DNA of 21,199 bases from UBA7862 sp050872785 (GTDB lineage: Bacteria; Bacillota; Clostridia; Christensenellales; UBA1242): contig JBNMHO010000016.1 of assembly GCA_050872785.1 (NCBI GenBank), positions 1-21,199 of the forward strand, read 5' to 3'. A program made the position numbers and the translations under genes. Shown here piece after piece: positions 1-5,754 of this stretch (positions within the stretch are counted from its first letter, which is position 1; each line of letters opens with the position of its first letter). The notes beneath the pieces are model-generated. The model saw nothing but the letters and a program-made list of their open reading frames with translations. It did no database searches and was not told where the DNA came from.

Positions 1-20
1 TAATCAACCGAACTGCTTTC

Positions 21-38
21 TAATTTTACAAAGTTTTT
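21..38. repeat. 18-bp direct repeat, copy 1
   Basis: TAATTTTACAAAGTTTTT occurs here and again at 782-799, in front of the DUF4143 ATPase gene. In both places it is followed by a loosely similar stretch containing TAGAAA and TAT. A reading frame open from the window edge (2-67) covers this copy and ends in the same residues (ILQSF) that the second copy encodes, so the repeat could be a duplicated gene end or a duplicated regulatory segment. Exact identity is seen; its meaning is not known. Confidence 0.5.
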
Positions 39-110
39 ACGGAAATTTCGTAGAAAGTATCAAATAGATTTATATAGTTTTAGACCGTTTTAGATAGAAA
101 AAGTTTAATA

Positions 111-154
111 AAAAGTGCACATTTGATGTCAACTGATGTCAAGTGTGCATTTTT
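111..154. terminator. bidirectional hairpin terminator
   Basis: A long stem pairs TGCACATTTGA at 116-126 with the matching arm ending TGTGCA at 144-149, including a few G-U pairs. It is preceded by five A and followed by five T, so it can act on either strand. It probably ends a gene lying to the left of the window. Confidence 0.7.
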
Positions 155-165
155 GTTTGACATCA

Positions 166-200
166 AAAGACTTTTTAATGTGCCCAAAAGTCTTTATTTT
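166..200. terminator. hairpin terminator
   Basis: A perfect 10-bp stem pairs AAAGACTTTT (166-175) with AAAAGTCTTT (186-195) around a 10-nt loop, and is followed by a T-rich tail. It lies directly after the stronger hairpin at 111-154 and before the tRNA fragment. Confidence 0.55.
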
Positions 201-250
201 AGGGATATTCAAGGCAGTGCGTATAAACCCACGAAAAAACATACACTTTT

Positions 251-295
251 CTGATAAGGTGGGGGGCGGTGGTTCGAGTCCACTCATTCCAACCA
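251..295 (+). pseudogene. 3' half of a tRNA-Ile(GAT) gene, likely attachment-site remnant
   Basis: The parts of a tRNA can be read in order. They are the anticodon loop CTGATAA with anticodon GAT (251-257), the 3' anticodon stem GGTGG (258-262), a 5-nt variable region (263-267), the T arm GGTGG-TTCGAGT-CCACT (268-284), the 3' acceptor strand CATTCCA (285-291), and A plus an encoded CCA (292-295). The matching 5' half (acceptor TGGAATG, D arm, 5' anticodon stem CCACC) is absent: the bases before 251 do not pair. The break falls at the anticodon loop, a known crossover place for tRNA-targeting tyrosine recombinases. I infer an att remnant; it cannot fold as a working tRNA. Confidence 0.75.
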
Positions 296-299
296 CATA

Positions 300-322
300 A
301 AGTAGGGCAACCTACTTTTTTT
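300..322 (+). terminator. terminator after tRNA fragment 1
   Basis: AAGTAGG (300-306), loop GCAA, CCTACTT (311-317), then a run of T to 322. It sits 4 bases after the encoded CCA, the usual place for a tRNA terminator. Confidence 0.75.
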
Positions 323-455
323 GTTTTCATGAAGGAAATTATCCACCACCCTCACCTTATGCAAAGTAACACTTTGCCAAATGCATTGCATTTGTGGGGT
401 GGGCACCACCGTGAAGCCGAGCCGAAGGCGAACGCCATTTTTTCGCTAGAAAAAA
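323..455. other. gene-free, hairpin-dense GC-richer segment
   Basis: No supported gene lies here. An open frame across it has no ribosome binding site and no recognisable product. Two perfect 7-bp hairpins sit back to back: GCAAAGT-aac-ACTTTGC (361-377) and CAAATGC-att-GCATTTG (378-394). They are enclosed by CCACCC (346-351) and GGGTGG (397-402), so a three-way junction can be drawn. A third hairpin, TTTTTTC-gcta-GAAAAAA, is at 438-455. The stretch is clearly richer in G and C than its flanks. It may be a mobile-element remnant or a structured RNA; I cannot tell which. Confidence 0.45.
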
Positions 456-536
456 TATAAGTGGGGGTCGGCGTCCGCTACGCGACTACGTGCAGGCGTT
501 TCACTAGCACATTCGCGAGTCCACTCATTCCAACCA
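456..536 (+). pseudogene. second, interrupted tRNA-Ile 3' half
   Basis: ATAAGTGGGGGTCGG at about 457-471 matches the anticodon-loop-to-variable part of the first fragment (254-269) with small changes. The match resumes at TTCG (about 512-515) and is exact from 516 to the encoded CCA at 536. About 40 bases, including a hairpin of GTCGGCGT with ACGCGAC (468-487), interrupt the T arm. It is read as an older, damaged copy of the att fragment at 251-295. Homology of the 3' part is clear; homology of the 5' part is by eye. Confidence 0.55.
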
Positions 537-543
537 TGAGTAA

Positions 544-577
544 GTGTTTGACGAAAGTCAAACGCTTTTTATTTTTA
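544..577 (+). terminator. terminator after tRNA fragment 2
   Basis: GTGTTTGAC (544-552), loop GAAA, GTCAAACGC (557-565) with one G-T pair, followed by a T-rich tail. It lies 7 bases after the encoded CCA of the second copy. Confidence 0.8.
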
Positions 578-628
578 TAAAAACGAGTGTCAAATTTTGT
601 ATAAATCAAATGGTTACAAATTGTTACC

Positions 629-660
629 AGTTGACTACAATAGAAAGTCAACTTGTTTTT
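629..660 (+). terminator. hairpin terminator
   Basis: AGTTGAC (629-635) pairs with GTCAACT (647-653) around an 11-nt loop, and TTGTTTTT follows. No gene ends just before it, so it may be a leftover of a lost gene. Confidence 0.5.
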
Positions 661-671
661 GTCAGTATAAT

Positions 672-701
672 TTGAAATTATAAATTTTTATATGATACAA
701 T
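672..701 (+). promoter_or_regulatory. possible distal promoter of the DUF4143 ATPase gene
   Basis: TTGAAA (672-677), an 18-bp spacer, and TACAAT (696-701) preceded by TGA, which gives an extended -10. A transcript from here would carry an 8-bp inverted repeat, CTAAAAAT (718-725) and ATTTTTAG (748-755). It would also carry a 40-codon open frame from 724 that has no ribosome binding site. Confidence 0.35.
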
Positions 702-781
702 AAACCATAACTTTCTTCTAAAAATGTATGAAAAATATGAAAAAGAGATTTTTAGAGATATAATAAACCCAAAAAACATTA

Positions 782-799
782 TAATTTTACAAAGTTTTT
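782..799. repeat. 18-bp direct repeat, copy 2
   Basis: Exact copy of 21-38. It lies just upstream of the promoter of the ATPase gene and overlaps the left arm of the inverted repeat described at 786-849. Confidence 0.5.
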
Positions 800-849
800 C
801 TAGTTTAAATAGAAAAACTATTGCATTTTGTAAACTTTTTTGGTAAAAT
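786..849 (+). promoter_or_regulatory. proximal promoter of the ATPase gene with nested inverted repeats
   Basis: TTGCAT (821-826), a 17-bp spacer and TAAAAT (844-849), preceded by TGG, form a good extended -10 promoter. Two nested inverted repeats precede or enter it: AGTTTTTCT (793-801) with AGAAAAACT (811-819), and TTTACAAA (786-793) with TTTGTAAA (827-834). The last arm lies inside the spacer, so this is a candidate operator. Confidence 0.5.
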
Positions 850-873
850 ATAGCCATTAAAGGAGAATGCAAT

Positions 874-2067
874 ATGATAATAAGACCAAATTATGTAGAA
901 AAATTAAAACCATTTATAGATGCTAAATTAGTTAAAATACTTGCAGGAATTAGAAGATGTGGCAAATCTACAATCTTGGAGATGTTAGAGCAAGAACTTC
1001 TTTCTCGTGGTGTTGATGAAAAACACATAATCATAAGAAAATATACAAGCGAAGATTATGGCAAGTCTTTTTCTTCTAAAAAAATGTATGAAGAACTAAA
1101 ATCTTTTATGGTTGATGGTAATAAATATTATTTCTTGCTTGATGAACTTCAAGAAATAGCAGGTTGGGAAAAAGTTGTTAATACTTTGCTTGAAGATTAC
1201 AACACAGATATTTACGTAACTGGCTCTAACTCAAAACTTATGAGTAGTGAAATATCTACTTATCTAACTGGTAGATATATCACAATCCCTGTATATACTC
1301 TTTCATTTAAAGAATATTTAACTTTTAAAAACAATCCAAATAAGTCAAACAAGGAACACTTGCAAGATTATATCCGCTATGGTGGTTTTCCATTGGTTGC
1401 AAGCGCTAATTTTGATGAAAAGGCAGCATATTCAATAGTGGAAGATATATATAACTCGGTTGTAATGAATGATATAACTAACAAACACCAAATATCTAAT
1501 ATTGATTTATTCAATCGAGTTGTAAGGTTTATAATTGAAAATGTTGGCAAAACATTCTCCGCTAATTCAATCGTTAATTTCTTAAAATCCGAAAAAAGAA
1601 CCATATCTGTTGAAACAATATATAACTATTTAGAATGGCTAGAAAAAGCATTTGTAATCTATCGCTCAAAAAGATATGACTTGCAAGGCAAAAACGTCTT
1701 AAAAACACAAGAAAAATTTTATCTTGCTGACCAATCTATAAAATATGCGTTGTATGGATTTAATCCAACAAGCATTGCTTCAACAATAGAAAACATCGTT
1801 TTCTTTGAACTTAAACGCCGTGGTTATGATGTTTATATAGGAAAGAATGCTGGCAAAGCAATAGACTTTGTTGCAACATCTCGTGATGAAAAATTATATA
1901 TTCAAGTATGCCGTGAACTTCCAAAAGAGTCTGACAGAGAAATAGCAAACCTTATGGAAATAAAAGATAATTATCCTAAAATGATTGTTACACTTGACGA
2001 TTATGCGAGTGGCAACGTTAATGGCATAAAAATTGTTCATCTTGCTGATTTCTTACTTGATGATTAA
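874..2067 (+). CDS. AAA-type ATPase with C-terminal DUF4143
   Basis: A 397-residue cytoplasmic protein of the AAA_14/DUF4143 family. Residues 25-33 (GIRRCGKST) are the Walker A loop, residues 85-94 (YYFLLDELQE) the Walker B strand, and residues 112-122 (IYVTGSNSKLM) the sensor-1 region. From about 190 to the end is DUF4143, with the usual late block ENIVFFELKRRG and a nuclease-like IDFVA strand near 350-360. Length is normal for the family. AGGAG at 861-865 is 8 bases before the ATG, so the start is secure. These proteins are common in accessory regions; their role and substrate are not established, although STAND-like regulation and defence or toxin-linked roles have been suggested. It is a single-gene unit beside the tRNA att remnants, which fits acquisition by transfer (inference). 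Confidence 0.9.
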   Translation: MIIRPNYVEKLKPFIDAKLVKILAGIRRCGKSTILEMLEQELLSRGVDEKHIIIRKYTSEDYGKSFSSKKMYEELKSFMVDGNKYYFLLDELQEIAGWEKVVNTLLEDYNTDIYVTGSNSKLMSSEISTYLTGRYITIPVYTLSFKEYLTFKNNPNKSNKEHLQDYIRYGGFPLVASANFDEKAAYSIVEDIYNSVVMNDITNKHQISNIDLFNRVVRFIIENVGKTFSANSIVNFLKSEKRTISVETIYNYLEWLEKAFVIYRSKRYDLQGKNVLKTQEKFYLADQSIKYALYGFNPTSIASTIENIVFFELKRRGYDVYIGKNAGKAIDFVATSRDEKLYIQVCRELPKESDREIANLMEIKDNYPKMIVTLDDYASGNVNGIKIVHLADFLLDD

Positions 2068-2080
2068 AAATCTTGCAAAA

Positions 2081-2122
2081 AGATAACCCAACAAAAATTG
2101 AGTTATCTCTAAATTATTTTTA
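2081..2122. terminator. weak bidirectional terminator between convergent genes
   Basis: AGATAAC (2081-2087) pairs with GTTATCT (2102-2108), with an inner CAA/TTG pairing. AT-rich tails lie on both sides, but neither is a clean T run. Its position between two convergent genes supports the call. Confidence 0.45.
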
Positions 2123-2149
2123 ATATTATTTTTTATAGTATTTTTATCT

Positions 2150-2806
2150 TCATTGACTTAATTGATTATTAGTTGTATCGTTGTTTTGAGATTTGGATAA
2201 AAATAAATGTAACCCTAGTGCTGTATTAAAGCCTGTTGCTGCAAAAACACTAAATCTTTCAATCACTCCAAAATAGTTTGCTGGCACAATTTTCATTCCA
2301 AGTGCACCTACTAGCATCATACATAAAGCAACTAAGGCACAAATGGCATAAGATTTATATCTTTTATCTTTAAATCCAGCAATAATAATCAATACAAGCG
2401 AAACAATAGAAAGCAAAACAACAACTGCGGTTATTACCATGTGCATTACATCTTGAAAAGAACCAGCATAGCCACTAGTTGATAGTGGAAACATTCTATA
2501 ACCAACTGCTGAAATAAATTCCATTATCGCAAAAAGATAAACGCCAATTCTTAGTAATTTTGACTTGTTATTTTGTATACCAATACAAACAACAACAGCA
2601 CACAGAACTTCACAAACATTATATAAACTTGAAAGTTGATTCCAAAGTCCAAGAGATGGCGCATTTGCCGCACTTAAATCACTAACAGCTTGACTTAGCC
2701 AATTATACCCTGGATACGCTAGTGGCGAGAAAATTACTGCAGCAGCATAAGATAAAAAACTAATAACACCAAGTAGTCCTAAATAATTTAACAAATTCTT
2801 TTTCAT
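2150..2806 (-). CDS. DUF998 family integral membrane protein
   Basis: A 218-residue, very hydrophobic protein with six likely membrane helices (about 8-30, 58-78, 84-105, 120-145, 152-174, 182-205). Family landmarks are present: YNWLSQAVSDLSA after helix 1, GYRMFPL near 102-108, the FQDVMH motif near 117-122, and ER after helix 5. DUF998 proteins have no settled function. It is the second gene of an operon with the TetR regulator: the TAA stop of tetR lies in its Shine-Dalgarno region (AAGGAG-TAATT-ATG). It is therefore probably controlled by that TetR. TetR-DUF998 pairing suggests a role in responding to a membrane-active or small-molecule signal (inference). Confidence 0.85.
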   Translation of the reverse strand: MKKNLLNYLGLLGVISFLSYAAAVIFSPLAYPGYNWLSQAVSDLSAANAPSLGLWNQLSSLYNVCEVLCAVVVCIGIQNNKSKLLRIGVYLFAIMEFISAVGYRMFPLSTSGYAGSFQDVMHMVITAVVVLLSIVSLVLIIIAGFKDKRYKSYAICALVALCMMLVGALGMKIVPANYFGVIERFSVFAATGFNTALGLHLFLSKSQNNDTTNNQLSQ

Positions 2807-2808
2807 AA

Positions 2809-3417
2809 TTACTCCTTAAATTTATGTTCAATGCAAAAGTTATCAATAAATTCACTTATTAAATCCAAATTTTTAAAAGGTTCTTCGTTGTTACTTAAAC
2901 CAATATCTAGCATATAATCAATAAGGGAATGTATCGTTAACGCAAAACTTAATGCACTAATTTTAATATTTTCAAATTTTAACAGTTTCTTGTTTTCCAA
3001 GATAATAAATACTTGCTTTGTTGCTTCTATCATTTTTTCAGTTTCAGCTGTCATAATCTTGGCGGCTTGTGGTGAAATTGACATTTCGGAATATATAACT
3101 TTGTAAAACATCTGCATATAAGGTTCGTTGCTTAAAGCAATATAGTTTTTTACCAAACAACTTAATATTTGACTTGCTGATTTATTTTCAAAAATCGCAT
3201 AATCTAATTGTGTTTGTGTTTCTATTTGTGCTTTTTTTCTTAAAAATAAATACATCTCATTTATAATTTCATCTTTTGATTTAAAATGATTATAAAGAGA
3301 AGGTTTTTTTATTCCAATTTCTTCAGCAATCATACTCATAGAAACCGCTTTAAGCCCTTTGGCTGATGCGAGTTTTAATGTTGCCATAATTATTTCTTCT
3401 TTTCTTTTTTCACGCAT
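2809..3417 (-). CDS. TetR/AcrR family repressor (DUF998/methyltransferase locus)
   Basis: A 202-residue TetR-type regulator. The N-terminal DNA-binding domain covers about 1-52, with the helix-turn-helix at 28-47 (IAEEIGIKKPSLYNHFKSKD). The rest is a helical ligand and dimer domain with no recognisable ligand signature. The frame could begin at a TTG at 3450, but that lies inside the operator palindrome. I chose the ATG at 3417 because AAGGA precedes it by 7 bases. It is transcribed divergently from the methyltransferase, and both promoters share the palindrome at 3450-3467. This strongly suggests autorepression and repression of the methyltransferase. The DUF998 gene follows 2 bases after the stop. 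Confidence 0.9.
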   Translation of the reverse strand: MREKRKEEIIMATLKLASAKGLKAVSMSMIAEEIGIKKPSLYNHFKSKDEIINEMYLFLRKKAQIETQTQLDYAIFENKSASQILSCLVKNYIALSNEPYMQMFYKVIYSEMSISPQAAKIMTAETEKMIEATKQVFIILENKKLLKFENIKISALSFALTIHSLIDYMLDIGLSNNEEPFKNLDLISEFIDNFCIEHKFKE

Positions 3418-3443
3418 AATTTTTCCTTTATTTAATTTTTTTG

Positions 3444-3472
3444 TTGACAAACTACCGTTCGGTAGTTATAAT
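3444..3472 (+). promoter_or_regulatory. consensus promoter of the methyltransferase gene
   Basis: TTGACA (3444-3449), exactly 17 bp, TATAAT (3467-3472): a perfect sigma-A consensus. Such a strong promoter normally needs a repressor, and the spacer is filled by a palindrome. Confidence 0.85.
3450..3467. promoter_or_regulatory. TetR operator palindrome
   Basis: AACTACCGTTCGGTAGTT is made of 8-bp perfect arms around TT. It occupies the whole spacer of the rightward promoter and covers the expected start point (about 3463) of the leftward tetR promoter. The ACCGnnCGGT-type core is typical of TetR-family operators, and the adjacent tetR gene is the obvious source of the repressor. Confidence 0.8.
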
Positions 3473-3498
3473 ATAGCATACATTTGTTTACAAATCAA
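3470..3498 (-). promoter_or_regulatory. promoter of the tetR-DUF998 operon
   Basis: On the minus strand, TTGATT (3493-3498), a 17-bp spacer (3476-3492) and TATATT (3470-3475). The -10 overlaps the rightward -10, so the two promoters interlock. Confidence 0.65.
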
Positions 3499-3523
3499 GT
3501 GATTTTTTAAAAAAGGAGAAATA

Positions 3524-4240
3524 ATGGAATATATTTTAAGTAAAAAATATTCTTCACCAGAATTACAATCAATGATTATGGGACCTAATCCAATAAAGCT
3601 GGAGGAGGAATTATTAAAAAATGCACACATAAAAAAAGACGAAGTAATTTGTGACCTTGGGAGTGGAAACGGGTTGACATCAATCTTTATTTGCAAAGAG
3701 TTCGGAGCAAAGGTTTACGCAACCGACCTATGGAGCAATCCTGACGATAATATGAAATTTTTCATTTCACAAGGACTAACAAAAGAAGATATTATCCCTG
3801 TAAAAGCTGACGCAACCAACTTGAATTTTAATAAAAACTTTTTTGACAAAATTATCTCAATTGACTCATACAACTATTTTGGAAGAGATGAAAAATATTT
3901 AGATGACAAGTTATTGCCATATTTAAAAAAAGGTGGACTTGTTTATATCGCCATTCCGGGAATGAAAAAAGATTGTCATCAAAATCTTCCAAAAGAACTT
4001 CTGCTATCGTGGACAGAAGAACAAATGGAATATATGCACGATGTTTCTTGGTGGAGAAATATAATTTCAAAAAGCAAAGATTGCGAAATTGTCGAAATAA
4101 AGGAAATGGAATCGAATAAAGAAGTTTGGGACGATTGGCTTACACAAGAAAACGAGTATTCAATAAATGACAGAAAGTCTATGAATGCAGGCGCTGGAAA
4201 ATATTTAAACTTTATTTCAATTGTTTTAAAGAAAAAATAA
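3524..4240 (+). CDS. class I SAM-dependent methyltransferase
   Basis: A 238-residue soluble methyltransferase. Motif I is DLGSGNG (44-50), with the acidic ribose-binding residue at ATDLW (D68). Motif II is near ADATNLNF, and the post-motif strand is KIISIDSYNYF (about 109-119). A MGPNPIKLEEEL block near 19-30 precedes the SAM domain, as in UbiE/cyclopropane-synthase-like proteins. The C-terminal 90 residues (WTEEQ, Trp-rich) probably shape the acceptor site. The acceptor is unknown; small molecules, lipids or drugs are all possible. AGGAG at 3514-3518 supports the ATG. It is the only gene behind a TetR-controlled consensus promoter and is followed by a strong terminator. A detoxifying or resistance-like role is a reasonable guess from that context only. 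Confidence 0.85.
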   Translation: MEYILSKKYSSPELQSMIMGPNPIKLEEELLKNAHIKKDEVICDLGSGNGLTSIFICKEFGAKVYATDLWSNPDDNMKFFISQGLTKEDIIPVKADATNLNFNKNFFDKIISIDSYNYFGRDEKYLDDKLLPYLKKGGLVYIAIPGMKKDCHQNLPKELLLSWTEEQMEYMHDVSWWRNIISKSKDCEIVEIKEMESNKEVWDDWLTQENEYSINDRKSMNAGAGKYLNFISIVLKKK

Positions 4241-4242
4241 TT

Positions 4243-4270
4243 AAAAAACACTAGTGTTCTAGTGTTTTTT
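4243..4270. terminator. perfect bidirectional terminator
   Basis: AAAAAACACTAG (4243-4254), loop TGTT, CTAGTGTTTTTT (4259-4270). It lies between the convergent methyltransferase gene and the 67-residue gene and can serve both. A second copy of its right arm lies at 4825-4839. Confidence 0.9.
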
Positions 4271-4301
4271 ACATAGCAAAAGATTTGTTGTGCTGTTTTG
4301 A

Positions 4302-4505
4302 TTAGATTTTTTGAAATTTTATAGTTTTTTCTTTTAATGAAATTTTTGTAACCTTGTAACCATACTGGGTCAGTTCTTTTTTGTAAATTAAAAATGAATG
4401 GTCAATTTCAACCCCACAAATGTCCTTAATTTCTTCAAAAGATAAAATCATTTCTTTTTCATTGCAAGTTTTGATGTGTTCCCATAGCTTGTTATATTTA
4501 TTCAT
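4302..4505 (-). CDS. 67-residue conserved hypothetical protein
   Basis: A small, charged, soluble protein (67 residues). The pattern DxxxEIKDICGVEIDHSFLIYKKEL followed by YGYKVTKISLKEKTIKF looks like a compact alpha-beta fold that I have seen as a conserved small Firmicutes protein; I cannot name a function. Its ATG overlaps the stop of the TfoX-like gene (ATGA), so the two are translationally coupled and probably work together. A nucleic-acid-binding role would be a guess. Confidence 0.7.
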   Translation of the reverse strand: MNKYNKLWEHIKTCNEKEMILSFEEIKDICGVEIDHSFLIYKKELTQYGYKVTKISLKEKTIKFQKI

Positions 4506-4789
4506 TTTAACCCTTGAATGGTATCTAAAACTATGTCTTTTAAATAATCTTTATCGTCAACATTTTCAACTAAATACATTGACTTTGCACTATCATAGGG
4601 AAGTTCTTGTAATAGTTTATACTTAGCATTTGTGTTCGTCTTTTTAACTAAAAATCTATCATCAAAAATGCCACCAAAATAAACTCCATTAACATAAATT
4701 AGATATTCTCCCATCATAGCCCTACAAGTGGGACTTAAATCTGACAATTGTTCCAAAATAAAATCTCTATATTCTTTACTTGACGCCAT
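4502..4789 (-). CDS. TfoX N-terminal domain protein
   Basis: A 95-residue protein consisting of a single TfoX-N domain: RAMMGEYLIYVNGVYFGG (23-40) corresponds to the RkMFGgyglyvdG-type core, followed by DRFLVKKT. It lacks the C-terminal TfoX domain found in the competence regulator Sxy of Gammaproteobacteria, so a competence role cannot be assumed. Stand-alone TfoX-N proteins are common in Clostridia and uncharacterised. The frame also contains an ATG four codons earlier (4801). I chose 4789 because GGAG sits 6 bases before it, inside those extra codons. A TATAAT at 4809-4814 (minus strand) could be the -10, but no -35 is clear. Confidence 0.8.
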   Translation of the reverse strand: MASSKEYRDFILEQLSDLSPTCRAMMGEYLIYVNGVYFGGIFDDRFLVKKTNTNAKYKLLQELPYDSAKSMYLVENVDDKDYLKDIVLDTIQGLK

Positions 4790-4889
4790 TATTATCTCCA
4801 TTTTCTTAATTATACCCTTAGCCCTTCTAGTGTTTTTTATATGCTCTAATCAATATTTATTTCTTCTTTCTTCTTTTTTCTTTCTTATT

Positions 4890-5498
4890 TTATTTAATTC
4901 CGCCTTTGACCAGGATGTCGCTTTTTTCTATGGCGGTGAAGAATTTTGTGCTTAGTTCTCGCACGGTTTCTATTGATGGATGAGAGGGAATGTAGTTCTT
5001 TTCAAACACGTTTTTGATACCGCCCACGAGGAATGAAGAAATGAGGGGTAGGGGATACTCGAGTTTATAGTCTTTTATGGTTACTTCCAAAAGGTTGTTG
5101 ATTATTTTTTGCACGCAAGTTTCAAGGATATATCCCACAAAAGCGTTGTCGCCAGAAACAAGCGATTCAATAATTTGTCTTTTTTCATAACATTCTTCAA
5201 GCACTGCACAAAGAAGTTTTACACAAAAGCCCACTGGGTCTTGTGCAAAAGCCTCGTTTACGTCAACATCGCCAATGCTCTTTTTGTATATTTCCATGGC
5301 TTGAAATTTTACGCAGTCGTCAAGCAAAGAATATTTGTCATGATAATGATTGTAAAATGTCATTTTGTTAATCATGGCAGTTTTGCAAATGTCGGTGACT
5401 GTTATTTTGTCAAACGGCGTTGTGTTCAAAAGTTCCAAAAGTGCATTTCTCAAATCTCGCTTGCTTTTTATTACTCTAACATCTTCTTTCTTTCCCAA
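4890..5498 (-). CDS. TetR family regulator of the ABC exporter
   Basis: A 202-residue TetR-type protein. The DNA-binding domain is at about 8-58, with the HTH at 32-52 (ITVTDICKTAMINKMTFYNHYHDKYSLLDD). The remainder is a helical C-terminal domain of the kind found in clostridial TetR proteins next to transporters. The start is a TTG at 5498: AAAGGAAAGG lies about 9 bases upstream and no in-frame ATG is near. The gene is divergent from the two-ATPase ABC operon, the classic arrangement for a repressor of an exporter. No hairpin terminator follows; instead the 3' flank is a purine-rich (minus-strand) tract at about 4850-4895. Confidence 0.88.
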   Translation of the reverse strand: MGKKEDVRVIKSKRDLRNALLELLNTTPFDKITVTDICKTAMINKMTFYNHYHDKYSLLDDCVKFQAMEIYKKSIGDVDVNEAFAQDPVGFCVKLLCAVLEECYEKRQIIESLVSGDNAFVGYILETCVQKIINNLLEVTIKDYKLEYPLPLISSFLVGGIKNVFEKNYIPSHPSIETVRELSTKFFTAIEKSDILVKGGIK

Positions 5499-5541
5499 TT
5501 TTTATACCTTTCCTTTGTTTGTGTATTATTATCTATCCAAA

Positions 5542-5561
5542 TTGACATAATTTGCTGTCAA
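5542..5561. promoter_or_regulatory. inverted repeat, candidate TetR operator
   Basis: TTGACA (5542-5547) and TGTCAA (5556-5561) around 8 bp. It lies just downstream of the predicted start of the leftward tetR transcript, where a repressor would act as a roadblock. Confidence 0.4.
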
Positions 5562-5581
5562 ATCGTGTTGACTTATTTTAC

Positions 5582-5610
5582 ATTGTAGCACATAATAATA
5601 CACGTGTCAA
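5582..5610 (-). promoter_or_regulatory. promoter of the ABC-linked tetR gene
   Basis: On the minus strand, TTGACA (5605-5610), 17 bp, TACAAT (5582-5587). The perfect palindrome ACACGTGT (5600-5607) overlaps the -35, which makes it another operator candidate. A rightward TTGACT-17-CATAAT (5568-5596) interleaves with it. Confidence 0.7.
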
Positions 5611-5636
5611 AAAAAATAGACACAAGTAAATGAAAA

Positions 5637-5654
5637 TTTGTTTAAATAAACAAA
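5637..5654. promoter_or_regulatory. 18-bp palindrome upstream of the ABC promoter
   Basis: TTTGTTTAAATAAACAAA has perfect 8-bp arms around AA and lies 34 bp before the -35 of the ABC operon. It is AT-only except for one G-C pair per arm, so chance is possible. Confidence 0.35.
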
Positions 5655-5688
5655 AATAAAAGTCAAAAACAAAAATTGCTCAAAATAT

Positions 5689-5717
5689 TTGCAAAAAAAT
5701 TTATTTAAAAATATAAT
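5689..5717 (+). promoter_or_regulatory. promoter of the ABC exporter operon
   Basis: TTGCAA (5689-5694), 17 bp, TATAAT (5712-5717). The first gene starts at 5755, giving a leader of about 30 bases. Confidence 0.7.
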
Positions 5718-5754
5718 ATCTTGTGTAAATTTTTGGAAGAAGTATGGAGGAAAA

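Larger units (their letters stand above)
275..536 (+). repeat. 21-bp direct repeat pair of the tRNA-Ile 3' end
   Basis: The 21 bases at 275-295, from CGAGTCC through the encoded CCA, recur exactly at 516-536. Each copy is followed within about 10 bases by its own terminator hairpin (300-322 and 544-577). The pair encloses about 220 bp without genes, as expected for repeated integration or excision at one tRNA 3' end. Confidence 0.75.
4257..4839. repeat. 15-bp direct repeats flanking the TfoX-like unit
   Basis: TTCTAGTGTTTTTTA is found at 4257-4271, as the right arm of the terminator, and again at 4825-4839, where it has no matching left arm. The two minus-strand genes at 4302-4789 lie exactly between them. 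Confidence 0.6.

Noticed and set aside
251..295. Intact tRNA gene
   Set aside because: The 5' acceptor strand, D arm and 5' anticodon stem are missing; the bases before 251 do not pair with the visible halves.
269..460. 63-codon open frame across the tRNA fragment and the GC-rich region
   Set aside because: No ribosome binding site, no recognisable protein pattern, and it runs through a tRNA remnant, a terminator and several hairpins.
724..846. Possible 40-residue leader peptide (MYEKYEKEIF...) before the ATPase gene
   Set aside because: No Shine-Dalgarno sequence, ends in the promoter region, and matches no family that I know. It is mentioned only in connection with the 18-bp repeat.
3466..3696. 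Minus-strand frame opposite the methyltransferase start
   Set aside because: It is a shadow of the methyltransferase gene, which has a ribosome site, family motifs and a promoter.
4502..4789. Competence regulator tfoX/sxy
   Set aside because: Only the N-terminal domain is present, and the host looks Gram-positive, where these stand-alone domains have no shown competence role.
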